A stretch of DNA of 64,000 nucleotides from Catenulispora pinistramenti (GTDB taxonomy: Bacteria; Actinomycetota; Actinomycetes; Streptomycetales; Catenulisporaceae): assembly GCF_018274385.1 (NCBI RefSeq), contig NZ_JAAFYZ010000030.1:1-64000 (forward strand). The letters are read 5' to 3'. The notes below the pieces were generated by a model. The model worked only from the letters and a program-made list of their open reading frames with translations, made no database searches and was not told the origin of the DNA. The position numbers and the translations under genes are program-made. Each line of letters begins with the position of its first letter. Position 1 is the first letter of the stretch. Below, in pieces: positions 26,559 to 35,048 of this stretch.

Positions 26559-27143
26559 ATGGGCGAATCCGCCGCAGTACCGCAGCTCGACCCCGCCGAT
26601 GGCGGGGACGACGAACCCTTCTTAGGCCTGGCGTGGGCCGAGGCCATCGAGGCCACGGAACTCTTGCGCTCGGCACTGGCCGCCCTGGGGCTGGCCGGAG
26701 AGATCCCGCGCCTGCGGGGTGACGTGAACGTGTACGGCCGGCCGATGGTGACGGTGGGCCGCATCAACCCGACGGCGGCCCGACGGCTGGCCGCGGCGCT
26801 GAGCCGGGCGGCACAGCACCAGCCGCGGATCTACGGACAGGCGCAGCCGGCGGCCGGCGAGACAGCCCCCGGGTGCGGACTGCCGGGACCGGGCGGGCCG
26901 GGCGGCGGTGCGAACGGGGCCGCCGCCGGAAACGGGCCGGCCGGGGAACCGCACCGGAGCCTGCGGCCGCCGCGCACCGCGACCCCGCTGAACCTGCCGG
27001 TGGCGGTCCCGATGGCGACGGTGCTGCCGATGGCCGTTCCCCCGCCGATGGCGACGCCCGGCGCGCCCCCGGCGGCCACGACGGCCACGGCGGCCACGGC
27101 GCCGGGATCCTCGCCGGCCGACTCCATCCGGCTCCCGGCTTGA
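26559..27143 (+). CDS. hypothetical protein with conserved N-terminal half
   Basis: A 194-residue protein of unknown function. I start at ATG 26559 because GGAGGAG lies nine bases upstream; ATG 26550 would directly abut that RBS. Residues 1-95 look folded: acidic start, the helix LAWAEAIEATELLRSALAALGL, and GDVNVYGRPMVTVGRINPTAARRLAAAL. The second half is Ala/Pro/Gly-rich low-complexity sequence. No membrane segment or motif is recognised. It is divergent from the SDR and followed by a strong hairpin. Not assigned to the regulon. Confidence 0.55.
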   Translation: MGESAAVPQLDPADGGDDEPFLGLAWAEAIEATELLRSALAALGLAGEIPRLRGDVNVYGRPMVTVGRINPTAARRLAAALSRAAQHQPRIYGQAQPAAGETAPGCGLPGPGGPGGGANGAAAGNGPAGEPHRSLRPPRTATPLNLPVAVPMATVLPMAVPPPMATPGAPPAATTATAATAPGSSPADSIRLPA

Positions 27144-27167
27144 CGCCTGGACCGGTGCTCCACCCCA

Positions 27168-27213
27168 CGGCGATGGCGGCCGGGTCGGCGGGATGACCCG
27201 GCCGCCATCGCCG
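27168..27213. terminator. strong hairpin after the hypothetical gene
   Basis: A perfect 19-bp stem (27168-27186 with 27195-27213) and an 8-nt loop, 25 bp after the stop at 27143. It is GC-rich with no T-tract, as is common for actinobacterial terminators. Confidence 0.75.
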
Positions 27214-27340
27214 TTCGGGGCGGGCCCGCTGTCTCGGGCGCGGCGCGTAGAAACGTAGCGCCCGCGGGCGAAGTTGACCATGGTTTGCGCTCTGTGCGGA
27301 ACAGTGCGACGCGCCGGTGGGCGGCTCAGAACGCGCAGAA

Positions 27341-27370
27341 GCGGCTGGAGCCCGACACGGCTCCAGCCGC
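27341..27370. terminator. hairpin I of a structured intergenic cluster
   Basis: GCGGCTGGAGCC at 27341-27352 pairs perfectly with 27359-27370 across the 6-nt loop CGACAC. It directly abuts hairpin II. Confidence 0.6.
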
Positions 27371-27371
27371 G

Positions 27372-27406
27372 ATCCCGGCTGACCCGGGGGGATCGTCAGC
27401 CGGGAT
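27372..27406. terminator. hairpin II of a structured intergenic cluster
   Basis: ATCCCGGCTGAC at 27372-27383 pairs perfectly with 27395-27406 across an 11-nt loop. One base separates it from hairpin I. Confidence 0.6.
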
Positions 27407-27477
27407 GTGGGTGCCGATCCCGCGGCCACCCACGCCCTTGACTGCGGAAAGCAGATTACGAGTCGGCGCTTCGGCCC

Positions 27478-27512
27478 GGCCAGCGTTTCGCCCCAGCGGC
27501 GAAAGGCTGGCC
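27478..27512. terminator. hairpin III, beside the enoyl-CoA hydratase stop
   Basis: A 15-bp stem with one mismatch (27478-27492 with 27498-27512) and a 5-nt loop. It ends six bases from the enoyl-CoA hydratase stop codon (minus strand) and is probably its terminator. Confidence 0.6.
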
Positions 27513-27518
27513 CGGTCC

Positions 27519-28328
27519 TCAGCGGGCCCGCCAGCCACCGCCCTTGGGCCGGGCCGCGAACAGTTCCGCCTGCCGCTCGGCGCTGATGTTGCCCAGCTGC
27601 ACCAGATGGGGGGCCAGGCCCAGCGCCTGGCCCTTCGCCAGCTCACGCGCCGCCCAGATCGCCCGCACCGTGCCCTCGATCGCCGAGGGTTGGCATTCGG
27701 CGATCGTCCGTGCGGCGTGTTCGGCCGCGGTCAGCAACGCCGCGTTGTCCGGGACGACCTCGCTGACGAAACCGATCTCGTACGCGCGGCGCGCCGTCAT
27801 CCGTTCGGCCGTGCCGAGCAGGGCCAACCGGGCCAGTTCGCCGTGCGGCATGCGCTGCGCGAGGTGCACGGCTTCGTAGGCCATCACCATGCCGTAGCTG
27901 ACGTGCGGGTCGAAGAAGGTCGCGTGCTCGGCCGCGATCAGGAACTCGCACTCGCCGAGCAGGTAGAACGCGCCGCCGCAGGCCATCCCGTTGACCGCGG
28001 CGATGACCGGCTTCCACAGGTCGGCGGTCTTCGGGCCGAGCGCGACGCCGGGGTCGTCCACCATGAACGGCGACGAGGGCTGCGGCACCTGCGCGTCCCG
28101 GTCGATACCGGTGCAGAACGCCTTGTCCCCGCTGCCGGTCAGCACGACACAGCGCACGGAATCGCGGTGCCGAAGCGTTGTCCACAGCCTGTGGAATTCC
28201 TCAGCCATCGTCAGGTCGAAGGCGTTGTGCCGCTCCGGGCGGTTCAGCGTCACCCAGGCGACGCCGTCCCGCTCCTCGTACAGGAGGGTACTGAACTCAA
28301 GGTCAACGTCTGACTTGGAATCAGGCAT
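27519..28328 (-). CDS. enoyl-CoA hydratase/isomerase family protein
   Basis: A 269-residue crotonase-fold enzyme. Visible are VAWVTLNRPERHNAFD, the oxyanion-hole strands KAFCTGIDRDAQ and NGMACGGAFYLLGECEF, and HVSYGMVMAYEAVHLAQRMP in the catalytic region. There is no clear Glu pair of a standard hydratase, so isomerase, hydrolase or lyase chemistry is possible. The start overlaps the DUF35 gene stop by eight bases, so thiolase, DUF35 and hydratase form one operon read from the operator at 29930. It probably hydrates or isomerises the acyl-CoA cleaved by the thiolase/DUF35 pair. Confidence 0.85.
   Translation of the reverse strand: MPDSKSDVDLEFSTLLYEERDGVAWVTLNRPERHNAFDLTMAEEFHRLWTTLRHRDSVRCVVLTGSGDKAFCTGIDRDAQVPQPSSPFMVDDPGVALGPKTADLWKPVIAAVNGMACGGAFYLLGECEFLIAAEHATFFDPHVSYGMVMAYEAVHLAQRMPHGELARLALLGTAERMTARRAYEIGFVSEVVPDNAALLTAAEHAARTIAECQPSAIEGTVRAIWAARELAKGQALGLAPHLVQLGNISAERQAELFAARPKGGGWRAR
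28310..28324. promoter_or_regulatory. degenerate CTGAC-type palindrome inside an operon
   Basis: CTGAC-TTGGA-ATCAG, one mismatch, overlapping the first codons of the enoyl-CoA hydratase and the end of the DUF35 gene. Its intragenic position makes chance likely; it could also be an internal control point. Confidence 0.3.
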
Positions 28329-28743
28329 CGGGGATCCAGGCGGCTACGAAAAACCCTTCGATCTCCCGGAACACCGCGCGCACCGGCTGCCCGATCTCGA
28401 TCGTCGCCGGATCGACCGAGTTGATGTCGGCTTCCTCAGCCGCGACAAGGTTCCCGACCACCCGCAGCCGCCGGTCCTCCTCCAGCTCCACCACGACCAC
28501 CGGATACGGGGCCAGCGCCGCGTAATCCGGCAGCAGCGGCGGATGCGGGACCGCGAACGACCACACGTGCCCGCGGCCGGACATCAGCTTCCATGCGAAC
28601 TCGATGCCCTGGCATCTGGGGCACATCGGCCGGGGCGGGAACAGCACCTCCCCGCAGTTCGCGCAGGTCTGCATGCGCAGTTCGCCCTTGGCGGCGTACT
28701 CGAAGTACGGCGCGCCGTCGTCGTCGACGAGCGGTTTGAGCAT
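28321..28743 (-). CDS. Zn-ribbon/OB-fold protein (DUF35 type), thiolase partner
   Basis: A 140-residue DUF35 protein: an N-terminal rubredoxin-like zinc ribbon with cysteines at 27, 30, 41 and 44, then an OB-fold (GRGHVWSFAVPH, PYPVVVVELEEDRRLRVVGNLV). Start ATG 28743 is chosen; a GTG 12 bases upstream is possible. Such proteins bind a neighbouring thiolase-like protein and form part of its active site. In steroid side-chain breakdown the DUF35 domain of ChsH2 with Ltp2 forms a retro-aldolase. Here it follows the thiolase by 16 bp, the same arrangement as separate genes. Confidence 0.85.
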   Translation of the reverse strand: MLKPLVDDDGAPYFEYAAKGELRMQTCANCGEVLFPPRPMCPRCQGIEFAWKLMSGRGHVWSFAVPHPPLLPDYAALAPYPVVVVELEEDRRLRVVGNLVAAEEADINSVDPATIEIGQPVRAVFREIEGFFVAAWIPDA

Positions 28744-28759
28744 CGTGGACCCCACTTCT

Positions 28760-29917
28760 TCAGTCGCGACGGAGCAGGACGGCCGACGTCGGTACAGCCT
28801 CGCCCGCGGTGACCAGGCATGTCGAGGCCCCGGCGACCTGGTTGGCGGAGGTGCCCCGCAGCTGCCGCACGCCTTCGGTGATCAGGTTGAAGCCGTGCAC
28901 GTAGGCCTCGGACAGGCCGCCGCCGGAGGTGTTGACCGGCAGCCGGCCGCCGAGTTCCAGCCCGCCGTCGTCGGCGAAGGCGCCGCCCTCGCCCTTGGCG
29001 CAGAAGCCGTAACCCTCCAGGGACAACGGAATCAGCGGGGTGAAGGCGTCGTAGATCTGCGCCACGTCCACATCGGCGGGGCCGAAGTCGGCGTGTTTCC
29101 ACAGCTGCCTGGCCGCGGTCCACGACGGCCCGGCCAGCGGGTCGTCGTTCCAGTAGTTGACCATGCCGTGGTGCTGGGCCGGCAGGCCCTGGCCGAAGGC
29201 GTGGACGTAGACCGGCTCCCGGCGGCAGTCCACGGCGCGCTCGGCCGAGACCATGACGACCGCCAGCGCCCCGTCGGTCTCCAGGCAGTTGTCGAACAGG
29301 CACAACGGATCGGAGATCATCCGGGCACTGAGATAGTCGTCCAGGGTCAGCGGCCGGTCGTACATGATCGCCGCCGGATTGGCGTTGGCCCGGTTGCGGC
29401 AGGCGAGCGCCACCGCGCCGAGCTGCTCGCGGGTCATGCCGTACTCGTGCATGTAGCGGCGGGTCAGGACGGCGATCTCGTCGACCGGCCGCAGCAGGCC
29501 GAAGGGCCGGGTCCACTGCGCCGGGGTGGCCAGCTGGTTCACGGTGTCGGTCCACGGCCGCGGCCCGCTGCCGCGCTTGCGGGAGCGCCAGGCGACCCCC
29601 ACGTCCGCCTGCCCGGTGGCGATCGCCATCGCCAGGTGGCCGACGGTGGCGCACGACCCGCCGCCGCCGAAGCCGACCCGGGAGAAGAAGGTGACGTCCC
29701 CGGCCCCGACCGCCTTGGCGATCTCGACCTCGTCGGTGGCCTCCATGGTGTAGGCGGCGAACGCGTCCACCTCGTGGGCGGCGATCCCGGCGTCGTCCAG
29801 CGCCATGGCTATCGCCCGACAGGCGAGCGCTTTCTCCGACGGCTCAAGGTGTTTGGCGAACTCGGTCTGGCCGATGCCGACGATCGCGGCCCGGTCCTTC
29901 AAAGGAGTGGGATTCAT
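28760..29917 (-). CDS. thiolase-fold protein (lipid-transfer/Ltp2-like)
   Basis: A 385-residue thiolase-superfamily protein. I start at ATG 29917 (GGGAAGG about eight bases upstream). It opens with DRAAIVGIGQTEFAK, the usual N-terminus of SCP-x/Ltp-type thiolases. GGGGSCATVGHLAMAIATGQADV covers the nucleophile region, and GGGLSEAYVHGFNLITEGVRQLRG the C-terminal His region. These proteins either cleave beta-ketoacyl-CoA or, with a DUF35 partner, act as retro-aldol lyases; the adjacent DUF35 gene favours the latter. A perfect operator lies 13 bp upstream of the start. Confidence 0.85.
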   Translation of the reverse strand: MNPTPLKDRAAIVGIGQTEFAKHLEPSEKALACRAIAMALDDAGIAAHEVDAFAAYTMEATDEVEIAKAVGAGDVTFFSRVGFGGGGSCATVGHLAMAIATGQADVGVAWRSRKRGSGPRPWTDTVNQLATPAQWTRPFGLLRPVDEIAVLTRRYMHEYGMTREQLGAVALACRNRANANPAAIMYDRPLTLDDYLSARMISDPLCLFDNCLETDGALAVVMVSAERAVDCRREPVYVHAFGQGLPAQHHGMVNYWNDDPLAGPSWTAARQLWKHADFGPADVDVAQIYDAFTPLIPLSLEGYGFCAKGEGGAFADDGGLELGGRLPVNTSGGGLSEAYVHGFNLITEGVRQLRGTSANQVAGASTCLVTAGEAVPTSAVLLRRD

Positions 29918-29929
29918 GCACCTTCCCAT

Positions 29930-29944
29930 CTGACGCGGCGTCAG
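29930..29944. promoter_or_regulatory. CTGAC-N5-GTCAG operator between thiolase operon and CoA ligase
   Basis: Perfect palindrome with spacer GCGGC and flanks CATCTGAC..GTCAGATATC. It lies 13 bp from the thiolase start and 71 bp from the ligase start, so one site probably serves both divergent units. Confidence 0.85.
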
Positions 29945-30014
29945 ATATCTCCCTATCATGGGCCCCGGCGCGGTGCCAGAGCCAACTTCCCCCAGGGCGA
30001 GAGGTCCGGCGAAG

Positions 30015-31553
30015 ATGACGGTGCAGCATGGCGAGACGACGATCCCGGACCTGGTGGCGCGCGCCGCCGCCGACCACGGCGACCGCGAGGCGGTGGTCGA
30101 CGGCGAACAACGGCTGACGTTCGCCGACCTCGCGTCCCGGGTGCGGCAGACGGGCCGGGCGATGATCGCCTGGGGCGTGGAGCCCGGCGACCGGGTGGCG
30201 ATCTGGGCCCCGAACTCGGCGGAGTGGATCGTCACGGCGCTCGGCGCGGTGTCGGTCGGCGCCGTCCTGGTGCCGTTGAACACCCGGCTGAAAGCGGCCG
30301 AGGCCGGCTACATCCTGCGCAAGTCGCGGACGAAGCTGGTCGCGGTGTCCGGCGAGTTCCTGGGCATCGATTATGTGGGGCGGCTCAAGGAGATCCGCGA
30401 GGAGCTGCCGGACCTGGAGACCATGACCGCCTTCACCGACGGCGGGCTGCCGCCGGTGGTGTCGCGCCGGCAGTTCCGGGCGCCGGGGATGAAGATCCCG
30501 GCGACGGTGTTCGACCAGGCGGCGGCGTCGCTGACCCCTGATTCGCCGAGTGATCTGTTCTTCACCTCCGGCACGACCGGCGCGCCGAAGGGCGTGCCGG
30601 CCACGCACGGGCAGACGACCCGCGCATTTGATCAGTGGTCGGAGATCGTCGGCCTGCGCGCCGGAGACCGCTACCTGATCGCGAACCCGTTCTCACACAC
30701 CTTCGGCTACAAGGCCGGGATCCTGGCCTGCCTGATGCGCGGGGCCACGATGGTCCCGCTGCCCTCATTCGACGCCGAGGCGCTGTTCGCGACGATCGAG
30801 CGGGAGCGGATCACGGTGTTCCCGGCGGCGCCGGCGGTGTACCAGATGATGCTGGCGCATCCGGACCTGCCGAAGCACGATCTCAGTTCGCTGCGAGCGG
30901 CGGCCACCGGCGCGGCCGTGATCCCGGTGGAGTTGATCGAGCGGATGCGCGACACCCTGGGCCTGTCGACGGTGATCACCGCCTACGGCCTCACCGAGGC
31001 CACCGGCGTGGTGACGATGTGCCGCGACGGCGACGCCCCCGAAGTCGTGGCGCGCACCTCGGGCCGCGCGATCGACGGGGTCGAGGTGCGGACCGCCGAG
31101 GACACCGGGGAGATCCTGGTGCGCGGCTACAACGTGATGCGGGGCTACTTCGAGGACGAGGCGGGCACCGCCGAGGCGATCGACCCTGACGGCTGGCTGC
31201 GCACCGGGGACGTCGGGGAGCTCGACGAGGCCGGGAACCTGCGGATCACCGACCGGATCAAGGACATGTTCATCTGCGGCGGCTTCAACGCCTATCCGGC
31301 CGAGATCGAGCAGGTGCTGCTGACGTTCCCCGGGGTGCGGGAGGCGGCCGTGGTCGGCGTGCCGGACCAGCGGCTCGGGGAGGTCGGGAAGGCGTTCGTG
31401 ATCACGGTACCGGGGCAGCGGGTCGAACCGGAGGCGCTGATCGCGTACGCGACGGAACGCCTCGCCAACTACAAAGTGCCGCGGCACGTTGAGTTGGTCG
31501 AGGCGTTCCCGCGCAGTTCGCTGGGCAAGGTGCTCAAGCGCGAACTGCGGTGA
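30015..31553 (+). CDS. acyl-CoA synthetase, FadD3-like (AMP-forming)
   Basis: A 512-residue ANL-family ligase. ATG 30015 is preferred (GAGAGG upstream; the conserved N-terminus TIPDLVARAAADHGDREAV begins just after) over ATG 29958. Motifs are the P-loop FTSGTTGAPKG, ITAYGLTEATG, DGWLRTGDVGELD, DRIKDMFICGGFNAYP and SSLGKVLKREL. Its overall look recalls FadD3, which activates the HIP acid of steroid catabolism in mycobacteria, but I cannot confirm orthology. It is divergent from the thiolase operon and shares its operator at 29930. Confidence 0.85.
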   Translation: MTVQHGETTIPDLVARAAADHGDREAVVDGEQRLTFADLASRVRQTGRAMIAWGVEPGDRVAIWAPNSAEWIVTALGAVSVGAVLVPLNTRLKAAEAGYILRKSRTKLVAVSGEFLGIDYVGRLKEIREELPDLETMTAFTDGGLPPVVSRRQFRAPGMKIPATVFDQAAASLTPDSPSDLFFTSGTTGAPKGVPATHGQTTRAFDQWSEIVGLRAGDRYLIANPFSHTFGYKAGILACLMRGATMVPLPSFDAEALFATIERERITVFPAAPAVYQMMLAHPDLPKHDLSSLRAAATGAAVIPVELIERMRDTLGLSTVITAYGLTEATGVVTMCRDGDAPEVVARTSGRAIDGVEVRTAEDTGEILVRGYNVMRGYFEDEAGTAEAIDPDGWLRTGDVGELDEAGNLRITDRIKDMFICGGFNAYPAEIEQVLLTFPGVREAAVVGVPDQRLGEVGKAFVITVPGQRVEPEALIAYATERLANYKVPRHVELVEAFPRSSLGKVLKRELR

Positions 31554-31562
31554 GGCGGAGGG

Positions 31563-32348
31563 TCAGTCGTTGACGATTCCGTTGGAGTCCGAGTACCTGG
31601 GCACGCATGTCGTCTGCCGACCGATCTTCAGCCCGAATTGGGTCCCCATCTGCTGGCCGTGGTCCTGGAACTGCATCATCGTCATGTAGTCCCCGGCCGG
31701 GATGGCTGCCTTGTCGATCACGAAGTCGTAGCCGTGGGCCGGACGGATCTTGAGGGCCGCCCCGCCGGTCGATCCGGCGTCGACCACCCCGGGGTCCGGC
31801 GTGCACTCGATGCCCTTGCTCATGTCCCACCCCCGCGGGACCTGCTGGACCAGGATGGCCGCGGGGACTCCGGCCTTCGTCAGCACGGACTGAAGCAGGG
31901 CCGGGTCGACGATCTGATTGACGGTCAGGTGGACCGTGCCGTCCGCCTTCTCGTCCATGGAGAACCCGGCCTCCTGGATGCTCAGGGTCTGGGCGGCGCC
32001 GGGCGTGGTCGCGGCCTTTTCGGTACCAGGGGTGGTGGCGGGCGTGGTGGCGGCCTTTTCCGTGCCGGGGATGACAGCCTTCTGCGGCGCCGCGTTCGGC
32101 ACGGTCGCGTTCCCAGGCCCAGTCCCAGTCCCCGCCGACGGCGCCAGCACCCCGATCGCCGCGACGAGCGCCGCCGCGCTCGTCCCGATCCCGGCCGCCA
32201 CAGCGCGGTTCCGGTTGCGGGTGCGGCGGCCCAGCGCCACCACGTCGGCGGCGCTGGTGGCCAGCGTCGCCCCGGCCACCGACCGGTGCAGGCCGTTGAG
32301 CAGTTCCTCGTCGCCTGGGGCCAGAGTGTCCATATCGTCTGTGCTCAT
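31563..32348 (-). CDS. membrane-anchored protein encoded with an ECF sigma factor (possible anti-sigma)
   Basis: A 261-residue protein with a short cytoplasmic N-terminus (about 48 residues), one transmembrane helix near residues 48-70 and an extracytoplasmic domain. The stalk includes an imperfect duplicated GTEKAATTPATTP segment. Cys residues in the outer domain (IECTPD, QTTCVPRY) could form a disulphide. Its ATG overlaps the sigma-factor stop (ATGA), so they are co-translated, and an anti-sigma or sensor role is likely, although no zinc-binding HxxxCxxC anti-sigma motif is visible. Outer-domain function unknown. Confidence 0.6.
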   Translation of the reverse strand: MSTDDMDTLAPGDEELLNGLHRSVAGATLATSAADVVALGRRTRNRNRAVAAGIGTSAAALVAAIGVLAPSAGTGTGPGNATVPNAAPQKAVIPGTEKAATTPATTPGTEKAATTPGAAQTLSIQEAGFSMDEKADGTVHLTVNQIVDPALLQSVLTKAGVPAAILVQQVPRGWDMSKGIECTPDPGVVDAGSTGGAALKIRPAHGYDFVIDKAAIPAGDYMTMMQFQDHGQQMGTQFGLKIGRQTTCVPRYSDSNGIVND

Positions 32349-32866
32349 CGCGTGATTTCCTCCCGCTCGTTGGTCTCTTCGAGCTCCGCCCGCAGCGCTT
32401 TGATCGCGCGGTGGAGGTGGGACTGGACGGTGCCGGGCGCGACGCCGAGGGCGGCGGCAGTGCTCCGGGTGTCCAGGTCGAGGAAGACCCGCAGCACCAC
32501 CACTTCGCGCTGCCGGGCCGGCAGTTTGCGCAGGGCCGCGCGCAGCGCGAGGTCGACGACTGTCGCATCGTCGTCGGCCGGTTCGCGCTGCCCGGCGCCC
32601 ACGGCCGCGGCGTCCCACGGCACCTCCCGGCGGCGCCTTCGCCACCAGGAGACGTGTGTGTTCAGCGCGGTACGCACCACCCACGCCGCCGGCGCCGGGT
32701 GCCCACGCACCTTGCGCCAGTGCCCCCAGGCCCGGGCGAAGGCCTCGGCCGTCAGCTCCTCGGCCAGGTGCCGGTCGGAGACGGTGGCCAAGACCGCCCG
32801 GAAACAGGGGTCGCGGTGGCGTTCGTAGAAGGCTTCGAAGTCTTCGGATCCTCGGTCCACGGTCAT
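32345..32866 (-). CDS. RNA polymerase ECF sigma factor (SigE-family-like)
   Basis: A 173-residue ECF sigma factor. Region 2 is visible as FEAFYERHRDPCFRAVLATVSDRHLAEELTAEAFARAWGHW. Region 4 shows LPARQREVVVLRVFLDLDTRSTAAALGVAPGTVQSHLHRAIKAL. I start at ATG 32866; the 27 residues upstream lack family similarity. The cognate regulator is probably the membrane protein overlapping its stop. A secreted His-rich protein is divergently encoded 101 bp away and could be its target. The ligand or stress signal is unknown. Confidence 0.8.
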   Translation of the reverse strand: MTVDRGSEDFEAFYERHRDPCFRAVLATVSDRHLAEELTAEAFARAWGHWRKVRGHPAPAAWVVRTALNTHVSWWRRRRREVPWDAAAVGAGQREPADDDATVVDLALRAALRKLPARQREVVVLRVFLDLDTRSTAAALGVAPGTVQSHLHRAIKALRAELEETNEREEITR

Positions 32867-32967
32867 TTCACGCTTTCGAGTGACGATGCGTTTACCTCGG
32901 CGGGGCAGTGAGTACGAATACTCTGATACACGGCATATCGGGCACAACTTGGAATGATCCTGATCTT

Positions 32968-33588
32968 ATGAGGCACCCCCGCTCTCCGCGCCGCCGGCTC
33001 GGCGCGCTCGGCACCCTGGCCGCGCTGTCCGCGCTGGCGCTGTTCACCGGCCTGTGCGGCGCCCCGGCTGCCGCCGCCGACAACCCGATCGTCGACGACC
33101 CGCCGGTGCTGGCCACCGCGGCGGTCCTGGACGGCAAACCGATCGACGGCATCCCCGCCGGACCGATGGTCGCCGGCGGCTACCACGTGCACTCGCACCT
33201 GACGCTGTATGTGGACGGCACGGAGCACTGGGTCCCGGCCGGCGTCGGCGTGACCCGCCCGATCGTCCTGGATCCCACCCGCCCGGACCCGGTGATCACC
33301 GCGGCCGAGGGCTTCTACTGGCTGCACACCCACGACGAGTCCGGCGTCATCCACGCCGAGGCCCCGACGCCGCACGACTTCACCCTCGGCGAGTTCTTCG
33401 ACCTGTGGGGCCAGCCGCTGACCCGGCACGCGGTCGGACCGGCGGACGGGGACGTGACGGTGTGGGTGGACGGCAAGGAGTACGACGGGGACCCGCGGGA
33501 CGTGGCGCTCAAGGAGCACACCGAGGTGCAGCTGAACGTCGGGCGGGACGTGCCGTTCCAGCCCTACGAGTTCCCGTCCAACTTCTGA
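32968..33588 (+). CDS. secreted His-rich protein
   Basis: A 206-residue exported protein with a classical signal peptide: RRRRLGALGTLAALSALALF then an APAAAA cleavage region near residue 38. I start at ATG 32968 rather than 20 codons upstream because the basic n-region follows directly. The mature part has two His clusters, HVHSHLTLYVDG and WLHTHDESGVIH, spaced like a metal or ligand site, then a FTLGEFFDLWGQPL segment. I recognise the domain pattern as recurrent among bacteria but of unknown function. The last 25 bp overlap the convergent sigma-factor gene. It may be controlled by the neighbouring ECF factor. Confidence 0.65.
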   Translation: MRHPRSPRRRLGALGTLAALSALALFTGLCGAPAAAADNPIVDDPPVLATAAVLDGKPIDGIPAGPMVAGGYHVHSHLTLYVDGTEHWVPAGVGVTRPIVLDPTRPDPVITAAEGFYWLHTHDESGVIHAEAPTPHDFTLGEFFDLWGQPLTRHAVGPADGDVTVWVDGKEYDGDPRDVALKEHTEVQLNVGRDVPFQPYEFPSNF

Positions 33589-35033
33589 AGCCGGCTCCGC
33601 AGGAAGTCGCCCTCCACGTCGTTGTCGGTGAACAGGAGCGCTTCCTCGTAGGCGGCGCGGGCCGCCGCGCGGCGGCCCAGGCGGCGGAGCATGTCGGCGC
33701 GGGCCACGGCAAGGTAGGCGTAGCCGGCGAGGCGGGGTTCCAGGGCCAGCCCGTCGAGGGCTTCCAGACCGCGCTCCGGGCCGTAGCCGTCGCCTTCGGC
33801 GAAACCGATGGCCACGGCCCGGTTGAGCGCGGCGACCGGCGAGGGCCGATACCGCAGCAGGAGGTCGTAGAGGCCGACGATCTCCGGCCAGTCGGTCGCC
33901 TCCCAGGTCGCGGCGTCGGCATGCACCGCGGCAATCGCGGCCATGAGCGCGTACCGGGTCGGCGGCCTCCGCCGGAGGGCTTCGCGCACCAACCGCCGGC
34001 CCTCGGCGATCGCGTCCCGGTCCCACAACGCACGGTCCTGATCCTCCAGCAGGACGAGGCGGCCCTGCGCATCGACGCGAGCGGCCCGCCGGGCATCGGT
34101 GAGCAGGATGAAGGCGAGCAGCCCCGCGACCCCGGCATCACCGGGCAGCAGCACCCTGAGCATCCGCGCCAGGTCCCGAGCCCGGTCCACGAGATCGGTC
34201 CGCACCAGCTCAGGCCCGGCGGGCGCGGTATGCCCGGTGGTGAAGACCAGATCGACGACGGCCAGCACGGCTTCTATCCGCTCGGGCAACTCCTCGGTGT
34301 CCGGCACCCGGTACGGAATCCGCGCAGCGGCGATCTTCTTCTTGGCGCGGGTGATCCGCGCGGCCATGGTCGCCTCGCTGACGAGGAACGCGCGCGCCAC
34401 CTCGCCGGTGGTGAGGCCGCAGAGCAGGCGCAGCGTCAGCGCCACCTGCGCTTCGAGGGCGAGCGCGGGATGGCAGCAGGTGAAGATCAGGCGCAGGCGC
34501 TCGTCAGGGATCTCCGCGACGGGATCGGGCAGCTCATCGAGCAGGAGCGGGAGGCGCTTGCGCAGCGCGACGTCGCGGCGCAGGACGTCCAGCGCGCGGT
34601 TGCGGGCAGCGGTGGTGAGCCACGCGGCGGGGCGCCGGGGGATGCCGCACTCGGCCCAGGCGGTGAGGGCCTTGGCATAGGCGTCCTGGACGCACTCCTC
34701 GGCGAGGTCGAGGTCGCCGGCCACGCGCGCTGTCGCGGCGAGGACGAGGGCCCACTCGCGGCGATGGGCTTCGGCCACGGCTTGGGCGACGGCGCGCGGG
34801 TCGGTGGCGGCAGCGTCTTCGCCAGGCGAGTCGGTGGCAGCCGCACGCGGATCGGTGGCGGCGGCGTCTTCGCGGGGCGAGTCGGCAGGCAAGACCGCAG
34901 AAGCCGCGGCGATCGCCCTCTGATCACCGCCCAGCCCCGCAAGCGAGCCCCGGGACGCCGCGGCAGCCCCGACCGCCCCGCCGGCCGCCGGGGCCGCCGG
35001 CACGTCCTGGGGCTCGCCCGCGGTGGTACTCAC
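33564..35033 (-). CDS. ECF42-like sigma factor with C-terminal TPR-type extension
   Basis: A 489-residue sigma-70 family protein. After a roughly 80-residue low-complexity N-terminus come region 2 (VAGDLDLAEECVQDAYAKAL), region 4 (ALTLRLLCGLTTGEVARAFLVSEATMAARITRAKKKI) and a long helical C-terminal domain (about 250-489) typical of the ECF42/YlaC-like group. It has no anti-sigma gene. The upstream DGPF/YCII protein at 35049 is the usual operon mate. The N-terminus contains an imperfect duplicate DSPREDAAATDPRAAAT / DSPGEDAAATDPRAVAQ. Its stop overlaps the convergent secreted-protein gene by 25 bp. Confidence 0.82.
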   Translation of the reverse strand: MSTTAGEPQDVPAAPAAGGAVGAAAASRGSLAGLGGDQRAIAAASAVLPADSPREDAAATDPRAAATDSPGEDAAATDPRAVAQAVAEAHRREWALVLAATARVAGDLDLAEECVQDAYAKALTAWAECGIPRRPAAWLTTAARNRALDVLRRDVALRKRLPLLLDELPDPVAEIPDERLRLIFTCCHPALALEAQVALTLRLLCGLTTGEVARAFLVSEATMAARITRAKKKIAAARIPYRVPDTEELPERIEAVLAVVDLVFTTGHTAPAGPELVRTDLVDRARDLARMLRVLLPGDAGVAGLLAFILLTDARRAARVDAQGRLVLLEDQDRALWDRDAIAEGRRLVREALRRRPPTRYALMAAIAAVHADAATWEATDWPEIVGLYDLLLRYRPSPVAALNRAVAIGFAEGDGYGPERGLEALDGLALEPRLAGYAYLAVARADMLRRLGRRAAARAAYEEALLFTDNDVEGDFLRSRLQKLDGNS

Positions 35034-35048
35034 GTCAGGGCAGCCATG

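Noticed and set aside
27285-28313. 342-codon plus-strand frame across the hairpin cluster and the hydratase gene
   Set aside because: It is antisense to a well-recognised crotonase gene and its protein shows no domain.
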